DNA of 64,000 nt from Brachynemurus nebulosus. Lineage: Eukaryota > Arthropoda > Insecta > Neuroptera > Myrmeleontidae. The translations under genes and the position numbers were made by a program. Below, one piece after another: positions 1-11,526 of this stretch (positions are counted from its first letter, which is position 1; every line of letters starts with the position of its first letter). The stretch is taken from contig JAPWDM010000001.1 in NCBI GenBank assembly GCA_035578155.1, forward strand, positions 74,408,062 to 74,472,061. The letters are read 5' to 3'. The notes under the pieces were generated by a model that ran no database searches, was not told the DNA's origin, and saw only the letters and a program-made list of their open reading frames with translations.

Positions 1-937
1 TCGTCTGGAGAGCTTTAAAAATAAAAGTGTACGAGGTCCAAATTAATAGTGCTGAACAAGAGTGTGGAACAGAATTCAAAATGCTGTAAATGTATTTTGA
101 GAAAACAATGATATTTTAAGATGGGTGCACTTCAATTTTTTACGTTGTGTTGACCTCTGCATCAATGAAGATGGAGGTCACACTGAGCATTTGTTGTAAA
201 AGTTTTATGTTTGTATCGATGGCTATTTTAATTTTGTATACAATTAAACTTGCACTGATTTTATCGGTTATCAGTATTTATAAACAATTTTTTTTTCTTC
301 GAAACTATACGAAATACGAAATTTTTAAAAGAATCAAAAAAGTAAGATAATGAATGTCTTTCTCTTAGCAAAATTTTGAACAAATTTATGTGGGGATGGG
401 GGGGGGTGGTTTCAACCCTTCTCTAGTTTTGTTTGAATTTCTTTGGCTACAAAAAATAGTGGCATTCTCTAAAGTGCGCAGGCGCCAAATTTCATTAAGG
501 TTGGTTCTCACGTTTCTGAGCAGCGTACGAAAATGTTTTTTTAAACAAATTTTGAACTCCTCTCACATGTAAACGGAATATTATGGTACACAGGTAAGTT
601 GGGTCAAATCGTCTTTTTCTAAACACTTTTACCCTAAACACCCTGTATTTTAATACCTCTGCCCTCTAAATGTATTTAGCTTACCTATTTACTAAGTATG
701 TCAAATAAGATAATAAATTATGTTGACTTAAATCAATAAATAAAAGCATAAATGCATCAACGCATCCATTTTGGTGGCCTCATATTTATATAAGAATTTC
801 TACCTGTTAATTAATTACACAATTGTCTATTACAAACATATGTTATCCATTCGATAATAATTTGTTAACTTGACTTCTGTAATTCTAATGGTATATGTAG
901 TACTATAGTATTGTACTATGTATAGTATAGTATATAG
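1..937. other. Non-coding stretch with one dispersed repeat
   Basis: No supported gene. AT-rich sequence. Roughly 480-665 is a dispersed repeat: the phrases around 'gtttctgagca', 'tttgaactcctctcac' and 'caccctgtatt' recur in the same order at about 30180-30350. The run 'accctgtatt' is the kind of end seen on mariner-type miniature elements, but no clean inverted repeat pair was found here. The 900-937 stretch is a short TAGTA-rich simple sequence. Confidence 0.5.
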
Positions 938-1294
938 TAGGGATGTTATGGATATCCGAAACCGTAACCGAAACTATCAGATATCCGAAATAATTTCATA
1001 TCCGAAACCGTATCCGAAAATAAATTTTTCGTATTTGTTTCGGAGAATAACCGACAACTGCCGTTGAAAATTAGAGGTTAAATCGAAGCAAATTTTTGCT
1101 GCATGTATGTATTTCTCTAGATAGTTTTCCATTGATTTGTATTTGAAGTTCGCTTTTTGGGGTAAAACTTTTCCCTTTTTTTTAAAAAAAAAATGTTCAC
1201 TAAGAGCAATTATCCGTAACCGAAACCGAAACCGAAAAAAATGTTTTTAAATATCCGTATCCGTATCCGAAATTTCATATCCGTAACATCTCTG
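938..1294. mobile_element. Non-autonomous hAT-type MITE, 357 bp
   Basis: Imperfect terminal inverted repeats: the left end begins TAGGGATGTTATGGATAT and the right end, read on the other strand, begins CAGAGATGTTACGGATAT. Both sides carry the identical 8-bp sequence GTATATAG (930-937 and 1295-1302), the hallmark of hAT insertion. The subterminal regions are dense in short 'atccgaaaccg' motifs, typical of hAT transposase binding repeats. There is no coding capacity. It lies just downstream of the last recognised exon of the minus-strand host gene. Confidence 0.85.
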
Positions 1295-1417
1295 GTATAT
1301 AGTATAGTAATATAGTAAGTACTATACGATATAGTATTTTAATAAAACGTAATTCTGATTACATATGATAGTTGGGCGTTATTATTATCTTAAGCTGAAT
1401 AATATCAAAAATAATAC

Positions 1418-1601
1418 CTGAATAGGGTAAGACTGTATCCGTGTTACTAATTTCATAGTTTGATGCAATTTTTGCGACTACGTTACCAGGTAATATGTAG
1501 CCAAAAGTGTATAATAGTGGACTATCAGTCAACTTGTCAAGAGCTGGCTCACTTTTTAATTTAAACATTGTAGTTAAGGCTTCACCAGCTTTGGGTTTTA
1601 C
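1418..1601 (-). CDS. Exon of a REJ-domain (polycystin-1-like) host gene, last recognised exon in window
   Basis: A 184-bp open exon bounded by a CAG acceptor at 1602-1604 and a GTATTA donor at 1412-1417. It enters in phase 0 and leaves in phase 1. It is separated from the 1666-1796 exon by a 64-bp intron. The peptide contains PKAGEAL, then DSPLLYTFGYILPG, then SNYEISNTDTVLPYS; the pattern 'PLLYxFGY...SN...LP' is characteristic of REJ regions in polycystin-1-related membrane proteins (family knowledge recalled, not searched). It would lie extracellularly, upstream of the GPS/transmembrane part, which should sit beyond position 1. The flank holds a hAT MITE. Exon calling rests on splice sites, phase and peptide similarity; expression is untested. 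Confidence 0.7.
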
Positions 1602-1665
1602 CTGGAATTACATTAATATTGGATATGTATTGCATTTAGGATTTAAATACATTTATTTAAATTAC

Positions 1666-1796
1666 CTGTAATTTTTTAACATTTGGAGACGCATTTGTAT
1701 ATGCAATAGTTTCAGCATAGACAGTTATTTTATTAATATGATGCATTTTATTAAGTGTTAAGTTAGTTTCTGTGGAGTTTATTAAACCAGTTTCTC
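1666..1796 (-). CDS. Exon of the REJ-domain host gene
   Basis: A 131-bp exon with acceptor TTTTAG (1797-1802) and donor GTAATT (1660-1665). It enters in phase 1 and leaves in phase 0, exactly fitting the 11328-11483 exon upstream (exit phase 1) and the 1418-1601 exon downstream (entry phase 0). The other two frames have early stops. The peptide includes ETNLTLNKMHHINKITVYAE and ends NASPNVKKLQ, which runs into the PKAGEAL motif of the next exon, as expected for the second half of a REJ region. Several NxS/T sequons fit an extracellular domain. Confidence 0.7.
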
Positions 1797-2233
1797 CTAA
1801 AATCAAACACAATAATAGCGAGTGAGCAATTATAACAAACGTAGATCAAACTCGTTAGTATTCATCTTTATTTAAATAATTCGAATTTTTACAGTAGATA
1901 TATAATATTTAAATGGAAAAAGTATTTTTTTAATTTAGCTGTGACAATAATATATTTTCTTATTCTATATAAGTCAAGTTAGTGTCACTTCAATTATTTT
2001 TATTTATTTATTAATTTTTTTTCTTCGTCACCTTTTTCGTCATAATATTCTGAACAAGTTAACTGTATTATTATCTTTTTAAGTATTCTTCTTTAGCTAT
2101 GATTAATAACTTTTAGCGAATTTCCAGAATGGAATTCAGCTATTACAGCCACTGTCATGACGCGACCTGAACTCGGGACCATGGCAGAAATTTGTTTTGA
2201 GGTCCCTAGGAACCGAAAATAATATTCACTAAA

Positions 2234-2307
<74 letters not shown>

Positions 2308-2387
2308 TTTGATTTTGTGGCTTCGCGAGATTCTTGCCACTAAAATTCTAAACATTTCGACGAGAAAATCCCAATTACTGGTGAAAG
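1797..2387. other. Intron sequence with a microsatellite-linked dispersed repeat
   Basis: No exon recognised. About 2142-2240 is the reverse complement of 43364-43490: the same unit ('ggacctcaaaac', 'tgcgtcatga', 'gctgtaatagctgaatt') abuts a TA array at both places. The 2240-2299 interval is (TA)n. Confidence 0.6.
2239..2299. repeat. (TA)n microsatellite
   Basis: About 60 bp of TA dinucleotide repeat abutting a dispersed repeat whose second copy also abuts a TA array (43279-43361). Confidence 0.95.
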
Positions 2388-2759
2388 CAGGGCGGATTTG
2401 AGCTTCATGCCGCCCCTAGGCTACATGATAGATAAGAAAAGAAGTCGAATACAGTGCTTAAATGTTTGGTAATTTACCAATTTTTAATAACAATTTTTAG
2501 CACAATAAAACAAAATCATTAATGAATTTACTGGCTAAAAATAACTACGTGCTTTAAAGTAATTGTTATTTTTCAGGTAAGTACTAATGTATGGCTTTAA
2601 TTAATAGTACGGTAGCGCCCATGTAGACAATGACAAAAGTTTTTAGTCGAATTTTTCCTTGAAAAAATTAGACTTATACAGCCTATACGACAAAAGCGGC
2701 GAGAGTAGGGGTGCTATCCGTTTTCGGGCCCGTAGAACACGAATATATAGAAAAAAATG

Positions 2760-2763
<4 letters not shown>

Positions 2764-2820
<57 letters not shown>

Positions 2821-2829
2821 TATATATAT
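2764..2829. repeat. (TA)n microsatellite inside the hAT element
   Basis: About 65 bp of TA repeat with a few interruptions at its right end. Confidence 0.95.
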
Positions 2830-3129
2830 TCCCGCCACCTTTTAATATGTGTAGGGCCCCCCTATGGAAGTTAAGAGATAACATTTGGTAAGTGGGGCTC
2901 ATTTTCGAGGCATCTCATACTATTAAAGTGGGGTCAAATTTTGGGAAAATTTTTGATCCGACCCAACTTTTAAGGGGGTAGTGGGGGGCGGTAAAACAAT
3001 AAAACTTTTCCAAACCGGTTGGAAATAATGTTTAGGTGAATTATCTATAACATATCCAAAATTCAGCTTCCTAGGATGATTTGGAGGGAGTAGAGGCGGA
3101 AAAAACGATTTTAGCTGGATCTAACACGC

Positions 3130-3745
3130 CCCCAGCCCCCCAGAATCAACGTAGAGGGTTGAAATTTGGTGTGTTGATAAAGTTCGTATCTAGGTTGTGC
3201 TTTTTGGAGGTTTTAATTTTGTACCCCCACCCCCCTCATTTTTAAGCTACAATTTCATGCTTTTTCGACGTTTTCGAAGTTTGTAACACTCGCACAGGTC
3301 ACCCAAATAAACTCAGAGGTCTGAAATTTTGTATTCCGATTGAGTTAGTATCAAGGGGGTGCGTTTGGGGGGTCTCGACTTTTAACCCCTACCCTCACCA
3401 TTTTTATACCAAAAAGAACATGATTTTTCTTGTTTTGTAACAGTTTCATTCGGGTCAAAATCTCCCCAAATAAACCTAGAGGGCTGAAATTTTGTGCACA
3501 GGTTAAGCTAATAGCCAGACACTGCTTTTTGGAGGTTTCAACTTTTAACCCTTACCCCCACGATTTTTACGCCAATATTTCCTTAATTTTTTTTGCTTGT
3601 TTTCTAACACGTCTAGAGACTCTCTAAGGAAACCTAGAGGGCTGAAATTTTGTACGTGTATTCAGTTAGTATCCAGCTAGTGCCTTTTAGGGAGTCCACA
3701 TTACTTTTCCCCCCACTTCTCCGATTTTTACATCGGAATTGAATG
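3130..3745. repeat. Degenerate tandem repeat, four units of about 160 bp
   Basis: The core 'agggctgaaattttgt' recurs at 3155, 3317, 3480 and 3638 (spacing 162, 163 and 158 bp). Each is followed by 'gttagtatc', a G-rich 'tttggagg' stretch and 'ccccaccctc' then 'atttttac'. The units diverge by perhaps 25-35%. It lies inside the hAT element, so it is either part of that transposon or inserted into it. Confidence 0.8.
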
Positions 3746-4704
3746 CTATTGTTAAATGTGTTTTAAATGCATTATTTTTATTCTAAATACAAGTAGGCGA
3801 ATAGTAATTTTAAAAAATTAAAAAAAATTGAACTCACTTTTATAACAAATGAAATACATACATATTAAGTAATTTAAAAATGTTATTAAAGTCACTGTTT
3901 ATTTATAAATTAGGAATTTTGGATTTTTATTATTTATAAAATAGAAATTTTGGATTTTTTTGGAAAGAAAAAATATCTTCATAAAAGCCTTCCAGTTTAC
4001 TATTTAAGTTCCTTTTTTAATATTTAAAAATAAAACACAAAGGCAAAAGGGCGGATAAGCATGGTTAGGAATGCCCTCGTATGAATTGTGTTGGCTTTTT
4101 CTCTGCTAACTGCTATCGGCACAAAATTGGAATTTACTGAGATTCAGCCCTTAAAAACTTAAAACCTTTTTTTAAAGCCCCGATCAACCGGACACTCATC
4201 ATCAGTTTTGAAACCACCAACATGACAAATCGCTTGTTGACTTTCAGTTACATTTCGCTTGTAGACATTCAATACCGAAGATGAAAGGAAAAATTTGACT
4301 TCCGTAATGGGGCTCCGCTGCTCACGGCGTTCTTTTTTGTCATACATTTACCCAACAACGCTAGCATAGAGTATAAAATACCCACAGCACACAGGTAAAC
4401 TGATTAACTAATGATGTGATTTTTATTACATTACATTTGTTGATAAATTGTACACAGATTTCAGATTATATTATTTACTACACATTTTAAGTATTGTGAT
4501 TGTGGATTGTAAAACAAAGTAGGCCTATTACGGTAAGTATGTACTGATCTTTGTTGAGTTCTTTGTTGAGATAGGATCTTCTCCTCTCAGTTATCTCTAA
4601 AACACTTTACCACGAGCCTTCCGTCGGGCAAAATCAGCTATTATAACGCTGTAATCTATTGTTGCTGCTAGATCTGATCCAATGCACAAAATAGATAAAG
4701 ATTT

Positions 4705-5990
4705 TTAAAATTTTTCTTCTCTCAGCGTCGATCTTAGATAACTCTTCACTCTCTTCAGGCACGAAAAACTCCTTTCATCAGAACAATTTGTAGCTGGAAT
4801 TGACAAGCAAATCTTTAGTGCTATGTTTACATTTGAATACACATCTTGAAGCGAATAGTACCTCAAATAATTAGAAATTCCTTGTAAAGAACAATCTTCG
4901 AATTTATCTACTGCAGACACACAGTAAGCTTGAAAATGGCTACACTTGTCGATAAAATCATCATCAAAATCGTTTCTGTAGATATTGAAGAGATTCTTTG
5001 CATTTGCTCTTAAGATTGATTCATCTAATTTTCCTGATTACTGTTAAATTTGTGCCAAAAAATTGAATCTATCCTTGTAGACACTCATATCTTCTTTTGA
5101 ACTCGACAATGAATTGATCGATGGTGACCAAAAGTGTTGATTTTAAAACTCTCTCTCCCATCAAGATCCACGTCTTCTGCATTCTCAGTGTCATGTTTTT
5201 TATTTCTTTTGTGGGTTCTTTTAAAGTCTTATTCATAAGATTTGTTTTCAGATAATTTTAGAGCAAGAGACTCATAATACTCAAAATTATGAGATGTACA
5301 AAATTCAACGAGAGAGGCATACAGGCATCTGTCGCAGTCAGCACATCCATTTTGGGTGATTGAATTTTTTTCGATGTTTTATGAAGCCGATGTAAAATCG
5401 TACTCCAAAAACAGACCATGAATGCAGTTTCATATCGTTCCAACTTTTTACGAATTCCTGTGGCCTCGCATCTCGTGGTCGCTTTTTCCGAGTTGTCATT
5501 TTCAATATAAGTAATGGCTAACAAAACTTCGCCCCAATTTTCTTTCAAACTTTGGCAAGCACCATCTCTTACCGATCATTAGGTACTTGAAAGTTTTTTT
5601 TTGAAGGTTTTCCCCTTGTGGGCCTCTGACATAAGACGTTCTCATCTGTTTATTCAGCTCGTGAAAAAAAAACATTGAATTCCTGAAGTAGCATAAAAAA
5701 ATGGCAGGCTTCATTACAAGATTCAGCTGCTGAAGTTCCAACTAAATTTAAAGAATGAGCAGCACAAGGTACAAACATAGCCAATGGCGCCAGTTCTTTT
5801 ATTTTGGCCTGTAAACCACTGTAAAGTACCGCCATATTTGAAGCATTATCGTATGACTGCTCTCGGCAATCACTTACATCAATATTTTGTGATTCCAGTT
5901 CTTTCACTACGGCCTTTAACATTTGGTCCGCTTTGTGTCCAACAGAGGGAATAAACTCTCGATTGGTGAATCATTGAAAATTCCGCGATG
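4705..5990 (-). pseudogene. hAT transposase relic (DUF4371 + C-terminal dimerisation region)
   Basis: Read from 5990 down. The N-terminal side is missing. The segment 5650-5922 carries DNASNMAVLYSGLQAKI and VPCAAHSLNLVG, the central RNase H-like motif of the ZMYM1/'52 kDa repressor'-like hAT branch. The segment 5258-5548 continues in another frame. 4705-4920 ends with PATNCSDERSFSCLKRVKSY, the hAT C-terminal dimerisation motif. At least two frame changes separate the pieces and no N-terminal zinc finger is seen, so the protein cannot be made. It sits within a transposon with matching target duplications. Confidence 0.8.
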
Positions 5991-6286
5991 CTTGCAAAAT
6001 TTCATAAACACACACAATTATTATACAACTTATAAATCAATAATATAGTCAAAATGCACTACATATTACACCGTTACAATTATGAATAGTGTACCAGTGA
6101 GTTCATAACTAAATACATTTTATTTCAACAACACTCACTCTAATTCGTATATTTCAATAACTTACTGATTGGAAGCACAGTTATTTGTCTGTTAATGCTT
6201 TAAAAAAAAATACCAAAATTTGCCACCCGCCAAAATCTACCGCTATAGGCTACAGCCTACTTAGCCTATTTAGAAAATAGGCCCTG

Positions 6287-9010
6287 GGTGAAAGAATAAC
6301 AGAGTTATACCCCAAAAGAATAAGGGAGATTTTTAAGAAAAATAACTGATTTATCGTTAATATAGGTAGTTTATATTTTTTAATTTAGTGATTAAAAAAT
6401 TAACAGAAATGTAATATAGTGTACAAGTTTTGATATTATCTTTCTTTTTAAAACCAATTTTTATATATAAATTAAAAAATTCTTTAACTTGTATACGAGT
6501 ATAACACTATACCAAAATTCAACCTGACGGAAGAAAAACTGGTTTTAAAAAAAGATTAATTAAGTAATAAAATATTAAAAATATGAGTGTATTCATATTT
6601 AAAATACTAAAGAATCAAATACTTATTTTTATAATTAATTGTTTAATTGTTAATAATTATGCGTCCATAAAAAAAAACTTAAAACATGACAACACTGTAT
6701 TATTATTAAGTTGATAGCTTTGGGATCCATTGCACGATTATATAAGCATCCATTGCAAACGATAGTAGGAAAGGGGGTTCAATTTACACAAAGGGGTAAA
6801 TATTCGTTTATTCCATTAAGAATATTATAAATTACCTCATCACTTATATACTTGTAATTAATAATTTATTGAGGTGTCATTTTTGTTACATAATTTAAAT
6901 TTTCTCTAATATAAGTTTTCTTTACTCAAATACACTTTACAATCTCTTGAAAAAAAATAATGTTTCTAATTGTTAAATTTAAAACTGCACATGAACTTTG
7001 ACCACTGAATTTTCTACAAATTTTTTTTGAACAGCTCGAAAAATAGTAAAATGTTTTTAACAAAAAAATCACAAAAACACACGAAATTTAAATTGCATAA
7101 AACTCTAATATTTCTGTTTATATTCACAAAATTCTGTGTATTAAAAGGTATCCTACATCGATTAAAATAGACAAAAAAGTATATATTTGTTGTGATTTTC
7201 ATGTTCTAAGACGATTCCAAGAAAAAAAATCATTTGAAATTCAATTAAAACAGGAATATTTTGTGCTTGAGTAAATGTAACCTTAAAAAATTAAAGAGTT
7301 GTTAAGTTTCACTTAATTTGTAATTCTTTTTTAACTTGTCTCCACCAAAATATATGTATTGCTACAAACTCTAGTTAATTTTTCATACTAAATGCTCTAG
7401 ATTTTCGAAATCTCCTCGTAAGCACCAAATTTTTAACCAATTTAGTATTACTCCTATTGGTTTCTGATTTAATATAATAATAATAATAATATGGCTTAAC
7501 GTCTGTTTTTGAGATTTTTTCGCCTAAATTTAAGGGGGGAGTTCACGCCAGAAACGGCTAATAAACTAATTTTGTTCGAATCTCGTTTTTTGTTTTTATT
7601 TTGTTCTGTGGTTCTTTACAAACATGGTGATATATAAAACATAGCCAAATTTTTTTTTTCAAGTAGAAAAATATTTAGTGAGCCGCTGCACAGCCAAGTT
7701 GCTGCTCCTTTGCAGACAACGCTCGCCCTCCCTCGCGATTTGATCAGTAATATTTAGTTTTGGTGTGTACATGAGTTATAGTATGCACAGAGATAATGTT
7801 CTTTTATTTGTATACCTTTGTAGACGTTTTAATAAACAGTGAGTAAACCGCTTCTTTTGTTACTATTTTTGTTTTTTACCGTTTCCCGAAAGTTGTGTTT
7901 CTCCCGACAAGGAAAATCATATCTCTAGTTCTAGAAAAGATAGAGCCTTAATTTTTTTTTATTTTGCTCATAAACATATTGCGCATAAAGTGGAGTATGC
8001 TTTTTCCATTTGAACAATTGTAACTATTTTTAAACATTTTTTTTAAAATAAAAATTGGGTTTTATAATTTTTAGAAGTTTAGGATTACAGTTTTATAGTT
8101 AATTATTAAAATTACCTGAAACCAATACTCAGCTTTATGAACAGGTCCTTTAGGAATAAGATAATGAAAAAATATTTAAAAAAGATTCATTAGTTTTTGA
8201 GATATGGCGTTCCTTGTAAACGGTTAAAAACTTATGGCAAAGGGCCCCCTCCCCCCACAGGGAAGAGTAATGAATGTTTCAAAAACAAAATTTTCTATTT
8301 AAAACCCTCCCTAATTTGAAAAAAATTTCAACAAGCAAAATAATCAAATAAAAAGTTGCTTTTTTATTTGAACTCCTCCCTTAATATATGTTCAAATTTA
8401 ATTAGGAAAGAAAGATTTGATTCAGTAATATACAAGATGTTTCTTAAATCTTAACAAAATAAAAATAAATTGTTCACACTCTTTTTAGTCGAAAAATAAC
8501 TATAAAATTTATGAAATAAAATTATTTACCTTTGTTAATAACAGTGTTGTTACGGTTATTTTCAAATTTAAAATACTAAATAATATACAGAAAGATAACG
8601 TACTGCGTAAGACGCATAAAATGTTTGTTGTTTGATATATCAGATAAAATCTAAGTGAACGATTAAAAATTTTAAAATACAAAGCAGACTTAGAAACGTT
8701 TTATATATTTTACCGTTATTTAATTTTTTTCTCGCTTTTGAATAACAAACATTTTATTTATTTAGTTTTATTAATTCAAAATAAATCGTATATAATTGCA
8801 TAAAAATGCTAACGACATTACATACTTTGAATTTATCCGCCTTTTATTTCTGCGTGTGTATTCATAAGAAACATTACAATCAAAGTAGATAGAAAAAGTA
8901 CACTACATTTGAGTCCAAAATAAGCCTTTTTGTGCAGTTCGCCATCTGCGTTATAATTACGTGACATACTTGAAATTTTAGAAAAAGACAACATTACCTT
9001 TATTTGTTAT
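6287..9010. other. AT-rich intron stretch without supported genes
   Basis: No convincing exon, RNA or complete repeat found on either strand. It contains short (TAA)n at about 7471 and G-rich patches. A possible 32-bp exon at 8116-8147 was examined and rejected on phase. Confidence 0.5.
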
Positions 9011-9211
9011 TTAAATTTGCCGCCCGATGACATACATCGCAGTCTTCAAGTGCCCACAGTGCGTGAGGAAATAGTACGATACAGTGACAAATACATTCAT
9101 CGCCTAGAAAATCACCCTAATGTATGTGCCCTTAACCTACTTGACAATAGTGACTCTTTGTATAGACTCAATAGACAGAATATTTTAGAACTAAGATATA
9201 GACTTATTTAG
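9011..9211 (+). pseudogene. 5'-truncated LINE (jockey-type) reverse transcriptase C-terminus
   Basis: The 64-codon open stretch from the LPPDDIHRSL motif through VREEIVRYSDKYIHRLENHP to the stop matches the C-terminal tail of jockey-like ORF2 proteins ('IH.DL..P.V.EEI...A..Y..RL..HPN'). Everything upstream of this tail is absent, as is usual for 5'-truncated LINE copies. The sequence after the stop (9212-9290) would be its 3' UTR. Identification is by motif memory. Confidence 0.65.
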
Positions 9212-9689
9212 CTTTTAATGAATAGTACATTTAGCAAATAATTTATTTTGAGTGATTACCAGCGGGTAATCACCATTCCTGTTATGTTATATCATCGCTC
9301 GATTTACGAGTATAGTTCTATTTAGAACTGACAATTGATAAACAAGGATGTTAAAAAAAAATTGCCCCTATAAGAAATTCACCGAATTTACCCTCTACGT
9401 CATCACGATTTGCACGTCGGCATACCTTTTTCCATCTACTTTGATTACAGCAAGTACAAATATTCAACAACAGCGTTGCCACGTTTTATAATCAATAAAG
9501 ACGCATATTAGAAAAAAGTAATGTTTTTCAAGATTTTTTATTAATTTTTAAGATTTTTCTTATAATATATTATGTAGTGCAAGCTTATAAAACCTGTGAA
9601 AGAAGTTGTATAAGCGTTTTTCCTAACATCTAAAACAAAAATAAGATCTCTATCACCATTTTTTAAGCATTAGAAATTGGAAACAAATT

Positions 9690-9870
9690 TTTACTTGGCT
9701 AATACCACTTTATTTAAAGTTTTTAAATATCTGTGACATGTTTCGGACCTATATGGCCATTAGCGAACAGAGTGTAAATAAAGTGGTATTAGCCAAGTAA
9801 AAATTGTCTTTTAATTTTAAAATGGAATACTATAAAGTAACGCTCAAATCTATCAAATATATTAGAAATT
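9690..9870. repeat. Penelope-like element terminal unit with inverted repeats
   Basis: A 37-bp inverted repeat ('taaataaagtggtattag' and its complement) brackets a hammerhead-like motif, followed by 'aaagtaacgctcaaatctatc'. The same 3' phrase, on one strand or the other, terminates the Penelope-like copies near 30815 and 36160 and the palindrome at 18622-18872. It therefore looks like an isolated pseudo-LTR end of this family. Confidence 0.65.
9735..9770 (-). ncRNA. Decayed hammerhead ribozyme motif (Penelope-type)
   Basis: On the minus strand the order is: helix I strand TCTGT, a 3-nt bulge, core CTAATGG, helix II CC..GG, then CGAAACATGTC and ACAGA, which pairs with the helix I strand. The GAAACATGTC block is the very short helix III typical of Penelope-associated hammerheads. 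The conserved core CUGAUGA is mutated at two essential positions (G5 to A, A9 to G), so self-cleavage is unlikely. Confidence 0.55.
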
Positions 9871-10814
9871 GGTTTATATTCGGTTTTTGTTGAAAACTCC
9901 GTAAGACTACATGTTAAAAATGAGCAAAAATTAAACCTTTAATAACTTTTAGCGTAGTGAATCAAATTGAAATTTTCACAGTCGACTAATTTTAGAAAAG
10001 CTATTATTCTCACAAATTGTCGTAAGCCTATCATCATTTTAAGTACCTCCATAATATCCTTAAACTAATTTTGCCTTTAACGTCATGATATATTTTGCAC
10101 GCGGGGTAATTAGTCGTAAATGCCGTGGGGTTGCGTGTTAATTATTAAGCTTGGTACCTCAGTATACAATCAATGTATACATTGAAACCTACATTTTGAT
10201 ATATAGATTTCATCCATGTAATTTCTTGAACTAAGTATAAATTAAAAGTCGTAACCATAAATGACGTCACATCCTGTAATGCGGGCAAACTTGTCTTAAA
10301 TAAATGGTGGCTCCTTTTAGGTTTGTAATAGTACTACTCATCCACAGTCATTCATGTATCTTATACATAAGATTTGCATACGGTGGGCTCTCGGGCTATA
10401 AATATGTACTGTTGCAATTTACTAATCATAACGGCAGCCATGACTAGACGCGAACTTTGTAGTAAAACTACCAATGAAAATTGTGAACAAAGTAATGTTA
10501 TTGAAATAGAGATTCTATAGAAAAGTGAATTTACTAACATGATCAATGCAATTGTTAAAAAAGCAGTTAGCGATACCATTATGTCGCAATTAAAATGAAA
10601 CTTAGCTGAAAAATTTAAACTATATATTTCAAAATGGAACACAAGTTACTTGCAGATCAAGATACTGTTGCAATAGAAAAATAATCAGTTTTAAACAGTT
10701 TATGTAAAATTATTATAAATTAGAGTGATACTGTAATTATAATCTGTGTAGTGGATAAGTGAAAGACTGTCTACTCACTAAAGTCACTAATGGTGACTAG
10801 ACAGCAATATACTG

Positions 10815-10920
10815 CTGTGATACATTAAAATAAACTTAAAGTACATTAAAATAAACTTAATTGTGATACATTGTGATACATAACTGTGATACATTAAAAT
10901 AAACTTAAACTACATTAAAA
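10815..10920. repeat. Minisatellite: 'gatacattaaaataaactta' units
   Basis: Four partial copies of a 20-bp unit with irregular spacers ('ttgtgatacattgtgataca'). Confidence 0.8.
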
Positions 10921-11327
10921 TAAAGGAAAGGACAAGAGCCGAAAATTCAAAAACTGAAACTTTGTTAGTATGTACAGGTGACTACCTAATAACATAAAAA
11001 ATATCAGTTGCTGTTAAAAAATATTTTTAAGCCCTTCAAAAATTGGGATAAGAATTTAAAAGTATTTCGAAAACGTTAGAAGATGAGCGAAAGTTTAAAT
11101 TGGTAATATTGCTCTTTCTTAAAGAACTATCATCTATTGATATGCAATTTGTTCAAATTACATCAACAAGAGTGGTTGGTGGTTAAAATTTGGGGATTAA
11201 TTTTGGAAAAAAAGGGTAAAAATTAATGCAAATTAAATTTTTTTTACGGATTTCAAATCTTTTTCGATCGCAATTAGTTTAAATTTTCAAATGTGAATAT
11301 TGGTAAAACCTTTAATAAAAATCATAC

Positions 11328-11483
11328 CATCTTTGAACAAACTTTCTCTTGTAAGTGTCAGCTCGTGGATATCATCACTGCTTAAGGTCTCCGCTGTATC
11401 TGCTTGGCTCCCAAGAGAAGCGCAAGTAACGGACAATCTAAATACGTAGCAGGTGTCACCGCTAAGTCCTTCCCAGTTGTGCG
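11328..11483 (-). CDS. Exon of the REJ-domain host gene
   Basis: A 156-bp exon bounded by acceptor TTACAG (11484-11489) and donor GTATGA (11322-11327). It enters in phase 1 and leaves in phase 1. That fits the 29509-29635 exon upstream and the 1666-1796 exon downstream without any further exon. The peptide reads NWEGLSGDTCYVFRLSVTC then ELTLTRESLFKD; 'L.G..Y.FRL.V' followed by a nearby acidic stretch is the beta-sandwich motif of REJ regions. The acceptor lies only about 40 bp from the left end of the Polinton at 11527, so the transposon sits directly beside a splice site. Confidence 0.7.
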
Positions 11484-11526
11484 CTGTAATAAAATTTAAA
11501 TTAAATTTATAATAGCGAAACATGTT

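Larger units (their letters stand above)
2388..6286 (-). mobile_element. hAT transposon (DUF4371/ZMYM-like type), degenerate, 3.9 kb
   Basis: The ends read CAGGGCGGATTT (left) and CAGGGCCTATTT (right, other strand). Both flanks carry the identical 8-bp sequence GGTGAAAG (2380-2387 and 6287-6294), so the borders are well supported. It encodes a broken minus-strand transposase (4705-5990). The non-coding half holds a TA array and a tandem repeat with units of about 160 bp. A 182-bp MITE at 44178-44359 has similar ends (CAGGGCCGGATTA) and is probably a deletion derivative of the same group. It is inserted in the 9.5-kb intron of the REJ gene. Confidence 0.85.
9212..11327. other. Intron stretch with a Penelope-type end and a minisatellite
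   Basis: No gene is supported. 9690-9870 is a Penelope-type terminal unit (listed separately). The plus strand at 10440-10680 has a broken open stretch reading FTNMINAIVKKAVSDTIMSQ, possibly a retroelement ORF1 coiled coil, but too damaged to assign. A short minisatellite lies at 10815-10920. Confidence 0.45.

Noticed and set aside
8116..8147. Possible 32-bp exon (minus strand) between the 11328 and 1666 exons
   Set aside because: It has plausible borders, and its entry fits the 11328 exon, but its exit phase 0 conflicts with the phase-1 entry of the 1666-1796 exon. The two neighbours join in phase without it.
10361..10642. 93-codon minus-strand hydrophobic frame
   Set aside because: It is the antisense of a damaged plus-strand, coiled-coil-like stretch; composition is AT-driven.
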